A stretch of 64,000 bases of DNA from Bidens hawaiensis (GCA_021521415.1 JAIQDT010009064.1:31984-95983); one strand, 5' to 3'. Positions 12,582 through 23,126 are shown, counted from the stretch's first letter. Numbers and translations: made by a program. Notes: generated by a model from the letters alone, not told the origin.

Positions 12582-12680
12582 TGAATGTTGAAACTCAAAA
12601 TTAGGCGGGGATTGGATTTTTTGAAATACTTTGAATCATACCTCTTTCTATTGTTGAAACTCAAAATCCACGAACCATTT

Positions 12681-12698
12681 CTCTCTCTCTCTCTCTCT
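12681..12698. repeat. (CT)n microsatellite
   Basis: Nine CT dinucleotides in a row, in otherwise featureless sequence between the SINE and the next duplication. Confidence 0.9.
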
Positions 12699-13053
12699 AT
12701 ATTACCCCACCGCCTACGACTCATCTTCACTCCCATCATATGTCTTTTATTTTGCAAAGTCTGAAGGCTTTGATTACTAAGCTACAACTGTGTGTCTTAT
12801 GGTTTTGGTAAGAGTAATGAAACAAGTTGACAGTGGGAGGTTGAGCCGCCTCATGTGGCGATATTCTTGAATCTAACAGGTGCTGCAATGGTAATGGTGT
12901 TATTGGAACCCTAATTTTGCTCTCTAGCTATCCGTTTATCTCATGATAAATCTCTAACGGTGATTTGATCTATACATTTGTTCAGATCTCAATATTGTAC
13001 TTCGTGTTACCTGATGGAAACGCATAGGATCATCAATATGGATAAACGACCTC

Positions 13054-13406
13054 GATTGGTGGAAGTTCACCTGAAAACGTACACGTCGTAACCATTATCA
13101 TATACTACGTAAATGTACCCTTGTTAGATCAAACTCAAGTGTTTTTATATGTGTGTTTATAGGAACAATCGGTAACCACAATTATAAGAAGCGAATAGTG
13201 AAAGCCTAATGTGTGTAATTATATAAATTAGTTGCTAATACATCATCAAGTGGATTGGTGGAAGTTCACCTGAAAATGTGCACGTCGTAACCATTATCAT
13301 ATACTAAGTAAATGTACCCTTGTTTGATCAAATTCAAGTGTTTGTATTATATATGTGTTTATAGGAACAATCAGTAACCACAATAATAAGAAGCGAATAG
13401 TGAAAG
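13054..13406. repeat. Two-copy diverged direct repeat, period 199 bp
   Basis: A ~153-bp block starting GATTGGTGGAAGTTCACCTG occurs at 13054-13206 and again at 13253-13406 with about a dozen substitutions and a small indel. The unit ends with GAAGCGAATAGTGAAAGCC. It lies about 200 bp left of the intact gypsy insertion. Confidence 0.85.
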
Positions 13407-13597
13407 CCAGTAAGTATATTGGCTAACGATTGATATGTCTTTCTTATGGCTACATATATCAAGTTAAAACTCCTATTTGAAAAAAATAATTGGTCATTGT
13501 TAACCAATGTAAATCATATTTTTAATATTTTTTATGACGATTGACTAGCTTTTTGAAAAGTTTGTATGTGTTTTTATTTTTGTATATATGCATCATG

Positions 13598-13602
13598 ATA
13601 GT
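13598..13602. other. Target-site duplication, left copy
   Basis: ATAGT immediately before the 5' LTR. It matches ATAGT at 26558-26562 immediately after the 3' LTR. Five bases is the usual size for gypsy integrases. Confidence 0.95.
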
Positions 13603-14351
13603 TGTAACGATTCCGGCAAATCCAGGTATACCCTAGCCGGAATATACTATTTACGTGTTATTTAATATTGATTATATGAGTTATAGCACGATGATACGAA
13701 TATATATGGTACACAGTATGAATCATACTCAATTATATAGTGAATCGTATTGGAATTACAATTAATCAATGATCGGTTATTGAAACCCGAACGAATCGGG
13801 AATTTCATCATAGACGAAGTATATAATATTTAGTGATGTTTACGAAGTATTAATGCTTCGGGATAAGTGAATTATAGCACAGAAAAAGGATTTCGATTTA
13901 TTGGTACGTCGGTACGATAAACGAAACCTTTAACATCAAACCAAGCAAGAAATGATCAATCAAGCCGAAAAAGATGCGTAATTATTAATAATATGATGTT
14001 TTAATGTCATGGTTTAAGTTTTTAAAATTTTTAAGTCGGTTTTATGTAAATTTTATTTTGACCCGAAAAACGACCATTCTATGCTCGTTTTAAGCCGAAT
14101 TACGAGTTTAAACGAGAAACGAACTGAGCCAGATTATCCACAACATTATCCGGATTGCGTAATCCGAATATGTGGCTTAGAATGGATGTGTGGGACCCAC
14201 CCCACCCCTTAAGGGAGGCCGATCGGCCCTATCCCATAATATTCATTTCATTTTCTTTTTTTTACCACATTTCACTCCCAAAACTCTCTCAAATCTCTCA
14301 AATCTTCAAGTGTTCTTCCAAGTTCATCAAGTTTTAATCAAAATTTTCAAG

Positions 14352-14357
14352 GTATAT
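14352..14357 (+). promoter_or_regulatory. Predicted 5' splice donor inside 5' LTR
   Basis: TTTTCAAG|GTATATAC follows a stretch rich in TCTCAAATC and CTTCCAAG that looks like a plant 5' UTR. It pairs plausibly with acceptors at 17391-17392 and 18390-18391. Comparable CAAG|GTAA donors occur in the other gypsy LTRs at 42474, 46424, 53560 (minus) and 63681. Confidence 0.5.
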
Positions 14358-14420
14358 ACATGTTTTAATGCTTGATTCTTGTTTATAACTCTATAATATT
14401 GAGAAAAGGAGGTTTCCATG

Positions 14421-14715
14421 TGAAAGACGGGTGAAAACCCGAGATAAAACCGATTCTCGTATGATCAAGGGATGTATACAAGTTATACAAAGGATCTTGA
14501 TCCAAGTAGTGAGTTAGAAGTGTTTAGAATAAAATTTTACGGTTAAAATCTTGTTAAAATGAGTTTACAAATGAAAGATGGGTGAAAACCCGAGATGAAA
14601 CCGACTCTTGCATGATCAAGAGATGTATACATGTTATACAAGGGATCTTGGTCCAAGAAATGAGTAAAAAGAGTCGAGAACGGATTTTTACGGTTAAAAC
14701 CTTTGTTTTTACTTA
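14421..14715 (+). repeat. Two-copy diverged repeat in LTR, period 151 bp
   Basis: TGAAAGACGGGTGAAAACCC at 14421 recurs with changes at 14572, each followed by GATGTATACA...GTTATACAA and GGATCTTG. The same pair occurs in the 3' LTR from 23945. Confidence 0.85.
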
Positions 14716-15222
14716 AAAACCGACACTTTGAAAGAAATGGTTTGATTGTTGGTATAGTTTGCTTGGTATAGTGTTATTGTGCTTGTAGGTGTTGTATCTA
14801 GCGGCTAGCAAAGGCTAGAAACCGAGATCCTTGCGATCTAAAGCTAGAAAACACAAGATAGTTCGGTTTTCGTGTGTATATGAGATTTGGACAGATTTTC
14901 GTGTGCTTAGAGTCGGGTCACGAAATTTCACAGAGATGATCTACACATGAAAATATGAGATCTGTGAATTTTTGGCAATTTTTGGATAAAAGATGAATAT
15001 TTGGTGAATTTAATGCTCGGTTTTGGCCAAAAATAGTGAAAAATAGCTAAACATGATGAAAAATTCTGGAAAATTTAAGATAAGCTTTTTATAACATATA
15101 AAAGTCACCCACAAAATTTGAGCTCAGTTGGAAAAGCCTAAGTAGGCTTTTCGGTGAAACGAGTTCTAGGGCTTTCTAGCTCGGTTTTGGGTGAAAATGG
15201 CTTGAAAAATAAGTTTTAAATT

Positions 15223-15669
15223 CTGGAAAAATTCCAGGAAGTTATGAGGATGATAGAGATCATCCCAGAAAAATTTGGGATTTTTCTAAAGTGTTTTGGT
15301 ATTTTTGACATATTTAGTGTTTTAATAAGATTTAAAAATAGATAAATAAATGTAAATATAGGAAAATAAATCTGGAAAAATTCCAGGAAGTTATGAGGAT
15401 GACAGAGATCATCTCAGAAAAATTTGGGACTTTTCTAAAGTGTTTTGGTATTTTTGACATATTTAGTGTTTTAATAAGATTTAAAAATAGATAAATAAAT
15501 GTAAATATAGGAAAATAAATCTGGAAAAATTCCAGGAAGTTATGAGAATGACAGAGATCATCTCAGAAAAATTTGGGATTTTTCTAAAGTGTTTTGGTAT
15601 TTTTGACATATTTAGTGTTTTAATAAGATTTAAAAATAGATAAATAAATGTAAATATAGGAAAATAAAT
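15223..15669 (+). repeat. Three 149-bp tandem units in 5' LTR
   Basis: Units start CTGGAAAAATTCCAGGAAG at 15223, 15372 and 15521, and a fourth partial unit starts at 15670. Each opens with the short inverted repeat CTGGAA...TTCCAG. Units differ by only a few bases. The counterpart is at 24747-25193 in the 3' LTR. Confidence 0.95.
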
Positions 15670-15892
15670 CTGGAAAAATTTTGTAAAATTTTCTTTCTGT
15701 CAAAATAAGTTTTGTGCAAAATTTCAAGACCCGAGACTAATCGGGTAATTATTTGTGCTAAAAAGAACATAAAAACAAGTTTTTAAAGCTTAAAATGTGT
15801 AAACCGGCAAGGTTCGCATAAGCGAGCTGACTGGTACACGAAAACTTTAAAAATGGACTATTTTCATAAATCTAAGTAAATTAGGTAAAAAT

Positions 15893-15921
15893 AAATCATC
15901 CGAAAATAATTCGGATGATTT
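15893..15921 (+). promoter_or_regulatory. Perfect 12-bp stem hairpin in LTR
   Basis: AAATCATCCGAA, a 5-base loop AATAA, then TTCGGATGATTT, a perfect inverted repeat. The copy at 25417-25445 in the 3' LTR is intact too. It could form an RNA stem-loop near the U5 side or be a protein-binding palindrome. The role is unknown. Confidence 0.7.
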
Positions 15922-16420
15922 GGGTAATTTTACCCGATTTTACCGTTTCCGGCACCGAAATGACGAAAACGGGCCCCACGGCCAAACGGGGTGTCAAACC
16001 GAGCTATAATTTCATCACCTTAATTAAATTGACTGTCAAACTCTAAGCAATGTCACAATCTGAGTCCTTAGAAGTGTCACGGGGTTAACATTGTCCCCGA
16101 ATCGAGTACAGTACTGGGTTAACAATGTTCCCAGATGTACCGATTGATACGTATTTAAGTTATGGGAATTATATAGTAACGACTAGATATTATATTACAG
16201 ATCCAGGCACGTAGCTGTTCCTTATATTACTCACCGACTCACAAAAAGGTGAGTTTTCACGAGCCCCTTTTAATGAATTGTTTTAATTATATTTTCCCGG
16301 GGCGGAAAACATGTCTTATTTAAACTATTTAAGTACATACCGATCGTATGGAAATACTTGTACATTTATATATATATGGTCTGATGCACAAAATATATAA
16401 AATGTTTATCATGTGTTATT

Positions 16421-16660
16421 GTTCTGGGGTAACATAGTTCCCAGGGGTTATTATTGTTCTGGGGTAACATAGTTCCCAGGGGTTATTATTGTTCTGGGGT
16501 AACATAGTTCCCAGGGGTTATTATTGTTCTGGGGTAACATAGTTCCCAGGGGTTATTATTGTTCTGGGGTAACATAGTTCCCAGGGGTTATTATTGTTCT
16601 GGGGTAACATAGTTCCCAGAAAGTTAATGGAAATGTCCTGGGGTAACATAGTTCCCAGCA
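16421..16660 (+). repeat. Six 35-bp tandem units in 5' LTR
   Basis: GTTCTGGGGTAACATAGTTC followed by CCAGGGGTTATTATT, starting at 16421, 16456, 16491, 16526, 16561 and 16596, then a seventh variant ending about 16660. Each unit contains the small inverted repeat CTGGG...CCCAG. Two looser relatives sit upstream at about 16079-16096 and 16112-16133. The array resembles a cluster of regulatory binding sites. Confidence 0.95.
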
Positions 16661-17038
16661 TGATTATATTGTTAATAAATGATTATTAAAATGATTTGTC
16701 AGTGTTTATTTAAATTAGTGAAACTCACCAACTATTCGTAGTTGACCCGTTTTCTTTACATGTTTTCTAGGTATGCCCAAGTTGGAATGATTGATATGTG
16801 CTTAACTATCTGTGCTACCTGTTGGAAGCTTGCTGCTCTATGTTTTGTAATGAATATATATTAATGTCTTATTGGTAATACATGTGTGTGACACCTAGAC
16901 AGTAACGCAACTCGCAACAATGTAATATGTTATAAATTAATGTAGTGGTATTTTCTTTATAAGCGATGCTGTTGATATCAGATGTGTCTGTCGCATCCCG
17001 TGTATGTTTCCGCTGCGGTTACGGGGTGTTACAGAACT

Positions 17039-17050
17039 TGGTATCAGAGC
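17039..17050 (+). other. Primer binding site (initiator Met tRNA)
   Basis: TGGTATCAGAGC, complementary to the 3' end of plant initiator methionine tRNA, starts five bases after the 5' LTR end. This is where minus-strand reverse transcription would be primed. Confidence 0.95.
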
Positions 17051-17354
17051 CATTGGTTATAAAGAATTAGGATGTCTGAAAAAGATACCTAAAATATAAC
17101 CAGTAGCTCAAGTATTATAGGATCTGAATATCAACTAATAATATATTGTGACGAGATCGGGATGAACTTGGATGGACAAGTGGGTTATTATGGTCCGGAA
17201 CATAATAACAGACTTGTCTGCACGAGGGAATTCAGGGGAAGTCACGGGGAATTTAAATAGGTAAAATTGGCAACATATGTGTAAGTATATGATAATATTA
17301 TTATGTGGTAAAATTGTATAAGTAAGTGCATGTTAATTTGATTTTGAATTACAC

Positions 17355-17363
17355 TATAAAAAG
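17355..17363 (+). promoter_or_regulatory. TATA-box-like sequence before accessory ORF
   Basis: TATAAAAAG lies 36 bases before the ATG at 17399, so a transcript starting about 30 bp downstream would begin just before the accessory ORF. This is an alternative to splicing for expressing that ORF. There is no further promoter evidence. Confidence 0.3.
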
Positions 17364-17390
17364 GGACTATATGTTTGTTAACTTGTGTGC

Positions 17391-17392
17391 AG
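17391..17392 (+). promoter_or_regulatory. Predicted 3' splice acceptor before accessory ORF
   Basis: TTGTTAACTTGTGTGCAG|GT ends seven bases upstream of the ATG at 17399. It is T/G-rich with a perfect TGCAG. Joined to the LTR donor at 14352, it would remove about 3.0 kb and put the ATG first in the mRNA. Confidence 0.5.
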
Positions 17393-17398
17393 GTAAAA

Positions 17399-18025
17399 AT
17401 GGCAAGAACACCTAGTGTGTCGACGGAAGAGGACCCGGAAGAGGTCAGTTCCGGGGCCTCTGGAAGCCCAAGTTTAGCACCCAGCTCCGAGCCTTCGGAG
17501 GCTAGTCATAGTACTTCTAGACAGACCACCCCAGCTAGGAGTGCTAGTTTACCCTCCCCTGCTAGGGTTACCAGGTCTCCTACCCCGCCCGCACCACAGA
17601 CCGCCCCGATTCCCCCCAGACACGGTCCCCGCCTCACGGCGCGGATCAGTGCCCCGTATGTTCCGCCCACTGTTACCCCACCCAGATCCACATACCACCG
17701 GGGCGAGTCTTCCCGCCCCCAACCCGAGCCTGCAACCCTACCTGTGTGGGGTCTGCCAAGGCAGGAGCGGGACTTGGCGGCTTGGCTACGTGTTCTCACC
17801 GAGCAGGTGAACGAGCACTCTGCCGCCCTGGTCGTGGGAGTACAGAGGCGGGCGTACCTCGGGGACAGCATACTGGACCACCAGTATGCTATTAACCAGT
17901 TAAAAAGGGAGTGCTCATACTCCCACTGGTTGATCGACCAGATGGAAACCCGAATGCGGGTTATGGTGGCGGTGTTGGTGGTGCTGGTGGCGGTGTTGGT
18001 AGGGTTAGTTTACCACCATGTGTAG
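17399..18025 (+). CDS. Accessory ORF upstream of gag, Ser/Pro-rich, C-terminal anchor
   Basis: 208 codons from ATG at 17399 (context AAAAATGGC). An upstream in-frame TTG at 17375 is not needed. Residues 1 to about 115 are low complexity, rich in Ser, Pro, Thr and Ala and probably disordered. Residues about 115-185 are helical and charged (QERDLAAWLRVLTEQVNEHS, AINQLKRECSYSHWLIDQME). Residues 188-205 are a hydrophobic segment (VMVAVLVVLVAVLVGLVY) followed by HHV, as in tail-anchored membrane proteins. The coding sequence is visibly more GC-rich than the LTRs and leader. It lies between PBS and gag in the same sense as gag-pol, with an acceptor-like site directly upstream. I do not recognise the protein. 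Ogre/Tat gypsy elements also have an ORF before gag, but this element is a chromovirus by its pol. Expression is unproven. Confidence 0.75.
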   Translation: MARTPSVSTEEDPEEVSSGASGSPSLAPSSEPSEASHSTSRQTTPARSASLPSPARVTRSPTPPAPQTAPIPPRHGPRLTARISAPYVPPTVTPPRSTYHRGESSRPQPEPATLPVWGLPRQERDLAAWLRVLTEQVNEHSAALVVGVQRRAYLGDSILDHQYAINQLKRECSYSHWLIDQMETRMRVMVAVLVVLVAVLVGLVYHHV

Positions 18026-18392
18026 ATGTGTTGGATGGTAGAATCTTGAACCGCTTTTTGATACTCCGTGTAAGTAGTTAGTGGTGATACTAACACGAAG
18101 TGAATCTTGTTTAGTTATAGTACAACCACTGGCCCATAGGGGGTCTCTTGTAGGGCATATCATTATCGATACTTTTGGGTATCATTCAAGCACTGACCCA
18201 TTGCGGGTTATGTCGAGGATGATACCAACATAGGCCCTTTGTATTAAAACTTAGTTATGTAATGATGACTGGGAAGTATGTAAATGGATGTTTGTGTAAT
18301 ATGTACTAATGTTTATTAATGTATGGAATGTGTTTTGTGTTTCATAATTTGGAATGGTATTAATTATATGTGTTTCCTTGATGTTGTGTAGA
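18026..18392 (+). other. Spacer between accessory ORF and gag-pol
   Basis: 367 bp with no ORF. It ends with GTGTTTCCTTGATGTTGTGTAG directly before the gag start, a good 3' splice acceptor context. Confidence 0.6.
18390..18391 (+). promoter_or_regulatory. Predicted 3' splice acceptor before gag
   Basis: TTCCTTGATGTTGTGTAG|A is followed by ATGGCACCG with a single base between acceptor and start codon. Paired with the LTR donor at 14352, it would remove about 4.0 kb, including the accessory ORF. The related gypsy copy at 44295-44296 has an acceptor (TTATATTTTAG) directly before its gag start in the same way. Confidence 0.5.
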
Positions 18393-21300
18393 ATGGCACC
18401 GAAACGATCAACGAAAATATCGGAAGTAGATGTGAGCCGTTTGATTGCTCAACAGTTGGAGGCGGCGATACCGGATATAGTATCGCGCATCGCCGCCAGT
18501 ATTAATAACTCGACCAATCCAACCCCTCCGAGCAATCAAACGCCCATAAATAATGACGGGGAACAAAATGCTAATCCTCCAAGGAATGACAACACTATGC
18601 CGAGTAATGACGCACCGCCTACGGTGGTCGCTACCGACAATAATGGCCCTATCCCTACTGTAGAGACCAACCGCACTGGACCATCCAGGGGTTGTTCAAT
18701 CAAGGACTTTATGTTGTGCAAGCCTTTAGAATTTAACAGGTCGGAAGGACCGAATGGGTTAGTGAAATGGTTAGAGAAAATAGAATCAGTGGTAAATATC
18801 AGCAACTGTCCCGAGGATTGTGTCGTTAAGTACGCCACCTGTACGTTCACAGACCATGCCTTGACATGGTGGAACACCATAGTACAGACTCGAGGTCAGG
18901 CGGCGACAAACCGCATGACCTGGGCAGAGCTTAAGGATCTTGTTTTGAAACATTTCTGCCCAAAGAATGAATTGCAGAAACTGGAACATGAGTTGTGGAA
19001 CCTAGAGATGCATGGGGCGGACCACTTGGGATATACCAACCGGTTTAATGAACTGTCACGATTAGTGCCGTGGTTGGTCACCCCAGAGTCAAAGAGGGTG
19101 GAACGTTATATTTGGGGACTTACTCCAGTAGTGAGGAGTATAGTTAACGCGGGAGGGCACCAGACGTATGAGGGTGCAGTGACACAGGCTGGTATTGTCA
19201 CGTATGATTTCTTAAGGAGCGGATCGATAAAGACGACGGGGGAGTCGGCTGGGGGAAAGCGAGGTACGTGTGACAATAGGATCCGAGAGAAGCAGCAAAA
19301 CAAACGAGCTAGGCCCGCTGCCCAGAGCTATGCCATGACTAGTTCGGGCGGAAGGCAAGAACCGCAGAAGGGAACGTTTCCTAGGTGCGGGAAATGTGGT
19401 TACCACCATAGTGGCGTGTGCAAGGAGGTGGTGTGCCACCGGTGTGGCAGGGTTGGACACTACGCACCAAATTGTAAGACAAATCTGAACAACCTGAACC
19501 GGCAACCACAACCTATTCGGGCGCAACCATTTAGAACTCAACCAGCCCGACAGCAGAACCCGCAAGGAAACCAGATGGTGACCACTAGCCGTGCTTGCTA
19601 CGAATGCGGCAGCACGGATCACTTCAAAAGGAACTGCCCGAAACTGAATCAGGGAGGAAACGGGAGACAACTCTCGGGTCAGCCATCGGCGTCCAATCCG
19701 GCGCGAGGCCGGGCATTTGTGATGGGAGCAAACGAGGCGCGCCAGGACCCCAGCGTAGTGACAGGTACCTTCCTCGTCTCTGATCATTACGCTTCTGTAT
19801 TATTTGATACAGGCGCCGATAGAAGTTTTGTCTCCGTTAGATTCCTTTCGATAGCAAACCTTCCTATTGGTGAAACCATAGAACCCTACACCGTAGAGGT
19901 CGCTAACGGTAAAACCATGATAGTTAATCGGATTGTTCGGAATTGCCCTTTTATTCTAAGCGAACAATCCTTCCTGATTGACTTGTTACCGGTAGAATTG
20001 GGTAGTTTTGACGTGATAGTGGGAATGGATTGGTTGGCACGTAACAGGGTAGAAATAAACTGCGAAAAGAAAACCGTCAAGATCCGGGTGTCGGATGACG
20101 AGGAGGTATTAGTGCAGGGAGAAAAATCCGGCACCATGATACCATTTATATCCCACCTCAAGGTGTTGAAATATATACGTCAGGGATGTGTGGCGTATCT
20201 AGCGAGCCTGACGGCCGCTGATTCTGAGGAAAAACGGGTGGACGATATTCCCGTGGTACGCGAATTTCCACAAGTTTTTCCAGAGGAACTTCCTGGATTA
20301 CCGCCAACCCGGCAGGTCGAATTCAGAATCGATATGTTACCACAAGCTGGCCCTGTTGCTAAGGCCCCTTATAGACTTGCACCGTCCGAAATGCAAGAAT
20401 TATCCAACCAGTTGCAGGAATTGTTGGATAAGGGATTTATTCGTCCCAGTTATTCCCCGTGGGGTGCACCTGTACTATTTGTGAAAAAGAAGGACGGAAG
20501 CCTTCGAATGTGCATTGACTACAGGGAATTGAACAAATTAACCATCAAAAATAGATATCCTCTTCCCCGAATCGATGATTTGTTCGACCAACTACAAGGT
20601 GCGAGCTACTTCTCAAAAATTGATCTTAGATCGGGATACCACCAAGTTAGAATTCAAGAGGAGGATATCCCAAAAACCGCGTTTCGGACTCGCTACGGCC
20701 ACTACGAATTTTTAGTTATGCCTTTTGGGCTAACAAATGCGCCAGCGGTGTTCATGGATCTCATGAACCGAGTCTGTAAACCCTATCTCGACAAGTTCGT
20801 CATTGTATTTATTGACGATATTTTGATATACTCGAAGAGTAAAGAGGAGCACGAGCAACACTTAAAGTTAGTTTTAGAGCTCCTGGATCAGGAGAAGTTA
20901 TATGCAAAATTCTCCAAGTGTAACTTCTGGTTACAAGAGGTGCAATTCCTCGGTCATGTTATAAACCACCAAGGAATACACGTTGATCCGAGTAAGGTTG
21001 AAGCTATTAAGAATTGGCAAGCGCCTAAATCTCCGAAGGAAATCCGCCAATTCTTAGGCTTAGCTGGATACTATCGTCGATTTATAGAGAACTTTTCCAG
21101 CATCGCCCAACCTTTAACCCTCCTGACTCAAAAGGATCGGAAGTATGAATGGGGTGAAGAGCAGGAAACGGCGTTTCAAACGCTAAAACAAAGATTGTGC
21201 CAAGCGCCAATCTTAAGTCTCCCCGACGGAAACGATGGATTTGTTGTATATTGTGACGCATCCCGTAAAGGGTTAGGATGCGTGTTAATGCAAAATAAAA

Positions 21301-23090
21301 AGGTTATAGCCTATGCGTCTCGACAGTTAAAAGTTCATGAGAAAAACTACACTACTCATGACTTGGAACTGGGAGCAGTCATCTTTGCACTTAAAATCTG
21401 GAGACACTATCTCTACGGTACAAAGTGCACCATATTCACTGATCATAAAAGTTTGCAACACATATTCGATCAGAAAGAACTGAATATGAGGCAACGAAGG
21501 TGGGTCGAGTTGCTGAGTGACTATGACTGTGACATACGATATCACCCCGGCAAGGCTAACGTCGTAGCCGATGCCTTAAGTAGAAAGGATCGAGTCAAGC
21601 CACTACGTGTGCGAGCGTTGGGGATGATAGTCCAGTCGAACCTTTCAGATTTGATTCGAGTCGCTCAACGCGAGGCGTTGAAAGAGGGCCAATTGGATAA
21701 AGAAGGACTTTACGGGAATGAGAAGAATTTCGAACAGCGTGTGGACGAAATTCTTTATTTCAAAAATCGGACTTGGATCCCGACCCTCCATGACCTTCGT
21801 GATTTGATCATGGATGAAGCACATAAATCGAAATATTCCATACATCCGGGATCAGATAAAATGTACAAGGATGTGAAAGAATTTTACTGGTGGCCAGGTA
21901 TGAAAAAGGATATAGCCACATACGTCGGCAAGTGTACGACGTGTGCGAGAGTTAAGGCGGAACACCAGAAACCCTCGGGAATGCTACAACAGCCGGAAAT
22001 TCCCGAATGGAAGTGGGAGCAGATCACAATGGATTTTGTGACACACCTCCCCAAGACACCCCGAGGTCATGATGCGATTTGGGTAATCGTGGATCGATTA
22101 ACCAAATCGGCACATTTTATTCCAATTAGGAATACTTTTAACACTGAGAGACTTGCGCAAATTTATATAAATGAAATAGTGTCTCGTCATGGCATCCCCA
22201 TCTCGATCATCTCCGATAGGGATAGCCATTTCACCTCCAAACTTTGGCAAGCTGTCCAAGAAGCATTGGGAACACGTATTGACCTAAGCACAGCTTACCA
22301 CCCTCAGACCGATGGTCAGTCTGAGAGGACCATTCAAACTTTGGAGGATTTGCTTCGTGCTTGCGTACTGGACTTTAAGGGAAATTGGGATCAACATCTC
22401 CCACTCGTTGAATTTTCCTATAATAACAGTTACCATAGCAGTATAAAGGCAGCACCTTATGAAGCATTGTATGGGCGGAAGTGCCGATCACCACTTTGCT
22501 GGTCTGAAGTGGGAGACCCGCAGATCATTAGATTGGATCTGGTCCAGGAGACGACCAGCAAGATTCTTGAAATTAAGAACAACCTAAAAACCGCGCGGGA
22601 CCGGCAGAAGAGTTATGCCGATACCCGTCGAAAACCGTTGTCATTTGAGAAGGGTGAAAAAGTATATCTAAAAGTATCACCCTGGAAAGGAGTGGTCAGA
22701 TTTGGAAAGGCGGGGAAGTTGGCCCCTAGATATATTGGACCATTCATTATTACTGCAAAGATCGGTCCGGTAGCTTACCGACTAGAACTGCCGGAGGAAT
22801 TAAGTGCAGTTCATAACGTGTTTCATGTGTCGAATTTAAAAAGATGTCTGGCGGATGAGACATCGGTGTTACCCTTAGAGGGCGTTCAAATAAATGATAA
22901 GCTTAACTTCGTAGAGGAGCCCATTGAAATAGTGGACGGTAAGATCAAGCAACTTAGACACAATAAGATCTCGTTGGTCAAAGTTAGATGGAATTCGCAA
23001 CGAGGCCCAGAATTTACTTGGGAACGAAAGGATGAATTTCGGAAGAAATACCCCCACCTATTTCCTCAAAAGGAAGTAGTTGACGCGTAA
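18393..23090 (+). CDS. Gag-Pol polyprotein, Ty3/gypsy chromovirus
   Basis: 1,565 residues in one frame from ATG at 18393, which follows an acceptor-like TAG. A 13-codon upstream extension is unlikely to be used. Gag capsid region at about 100-290 ([14 protein letters not shown]). CX2CX4HX4C zinc knuckles at C348-C361 and C402-C415. Aspartic protease [10 protein letters not shown] with D472. Reverse transcriptase with FIDDILIYS, catalytic D808 and D809. RNase H residues D955, E992, D1017 and D1060. Integrase HHCC zinc site H1144, H1151, C1181, C1184; catalytic D1214, D1275 and E1311 (D-35-E spacing). The C-terminus, about 1500-1560 ([14 protein letters not shown]), resembles the degenerate chromodomain of Tekay/Del-type chromoviruses. 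All these residues are present and nothing is interrupted. It would package the RNA, copy it and integrate the cDNA. Confidence 0.97.
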   Translation: MAPKRSTKISEVDVSRLIAQQLEAAIPDIVSRIAASINNSTNPTPPSNQTPINNDGEQNANPPRNDNTMPSNDAPPTVVATDNNGPIPTVETNRTGPSRGCSIKDFMLCKPLEFNRSEGPNGLVKWLEKIESVVNISNCPEDCVVKYATCTFTDHALTWWNTIVQTRGQAATNRMTWAELKDLVLKHFCPKNELQKLEHELWNLEMHGADHLGYTNRFNELSRLVPWLVTPESKRVERYIWGLTPVVRSIVNAGGHQTYEGAVTQAGIVTYDFLRSGSIKTTGESAGGKRGTCDNRIREKQQNKRARPAAQSYAMTSSGGRQEPQKGTFPRCGKCGYHHSGVCKEVVCHRCGRVGHYAPNCKTNLNNLNRQPQPIRAQPFRTQPARQQNPQGNQMVTTSRACYECGSTDHFKRNCPKLNQGGNGRQLSGQPSASNPARGRAFVMGANEARQDPSVVTGTFLVSDHYASVLFDTGADRSFVSVRFLSIANLPIGETIEPYTVEVANGKTMIVNRIVRNCPFILSEQSFLIDLLPVELGSFDVIVGMDWLARNRVEINCEKKTVKIRVSDDEEVLVQGEKSGTMIPFISHLKVLKYIRQGCVAYLASLTAADSEEKRVDDIPVVREFPQVFPEELPGLPPTRQVEFRIDMLPQAGPVAKAPYRLAPSEMQELSNQLQELLDKGFIRPSYSPWGAPVLFVKKKDGSLRMCIDYRELNKLTIKNRYPLPRIDDLFDQLQGASYFSKIDLRSGYHQVRIQEEDIPKTAFRTRYGHYEFLVMPFGLTNAPAVFMDLMNRVCKPYLDKFVIVFIDDILIYSKSKEEHEQHLKLVLELLDQEKLYAKFSKCNFWLQEVQFLGHVINHQGIHVDPSKVEAIKNWQAPKSPKEIRQFLGLAGYYRRFIENFSSIAQPLTLLTQKDRKYEWGEEQETAFQTLKQRLCQAPILSLPDGNDGFVVYCDASRKGLGCVLMQNKKVIAYASRQLKVHEKNYTTHDLELGAVIFALKIWRHYLYGTKCTIFTDHKSLQHIFDQKELNMRQRRWVELLSDYDCDIRYHPGKANVVADALSRKDRVKPLRVRALGMIVQSNLSDLIRVAQREALKEGQLDKEGLYGNEKNFEQRVDEILYFKNRTWIPTLHDLRDLIMDEAHKSKYSIHPGSDKMYKDVKEFYWWPGMKKDIATYVGKCTTCARVKAEHQKPSGMLQQPEIPEWKWEQITMDFVTHLPKTPRGHDAIWVIVDRLTKSAHFIPIRNTFNTERLAQIYINEIVSRHGIPISIISDRDSHFTSKLWQAVQEALGTRIDLSTAYHPQTDGQSERTIQTLEDLLRACVLDFKGNWDQHLPLVEFSYNNSYHSSIKAAPYEALYGRKCRSPLCWSEVGDPQIIRLDLVQETTSKILEIKNNLKTARDRQKSYADTRRKPLSFEKGEKVYLKVSPWKGVVRFGKAGKLAPRYIGPFIITAKIGPVAYRLELPEELSAVHNVFHVSNLKRCLADETSVLPLEGVQINDKLNFVEEPIEIVDGKIKQLRHNKISLVKVRWNSQRGPEFTWERKDEFRKKYPHLFPQKEVVDA

Positions 23091-23116
23091 AATTTCGAGG
23101 ACGAAATTTTTATAAC

Positions 23117-23126
23117 GGGGGGAGAA
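23117..23126 (+). other. Polypurine tract
   Basis: GGGGGGAGAA directly before the TG of the 3' LTR, preceded by the GAGGACGAAATTT motif common in gypsy elements. It primes plus-strand DNA synthesis. Confidence 0.95.

Larger units (their letters stand above)
13603..17033 (+). repeat. 5' LTR of intact gypsy element
   Basis: Begins TGTAACGATTCCGGC and ends GCGGTTACGGGGTGTTACA. Contains a perfect palindrome GGCCGATCGGCC at 14217-14228, a T-rich and C-rich UTR-like stretch, a splice donor at 14352, a two-copy 151-bp repeat, three 149-bp tandem units, a strong hairpin and six 35-bp units. The small ORFs inside (14155-14375) recur in the 3' LTR only because the LTRs are identical. Confidence 0.97.

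Noticed and set aside
14155..14375. Short plus-strand ORFs (60 and 61 codons), repeated at 23679-23899
   Set aside because: They lie in the LTR leader and recur only because the LTRs are identical. Their low-complexity composition reflects a C/T-rich UTR, and the predicted splice donor falls near their end.
16421..16660. Regularly spaced repeats resembling a CRISPR array
   Set aside because: There are no unique spacers. The whole 35-bp unit repeats, in a plant LTR, with an identical array in the other LTR.
17506..17871. 121-codon minus-strand ORF
   Set aside because: Antisense shadow of the GC-rich accessory ORF, with no motif.
19212..19787. 191-codon minus-strand ORF inside gag
   Set aside because: Antisense to the zinc-knuckle region of gag-pol, which has clear conserved motifs in the sense frame.
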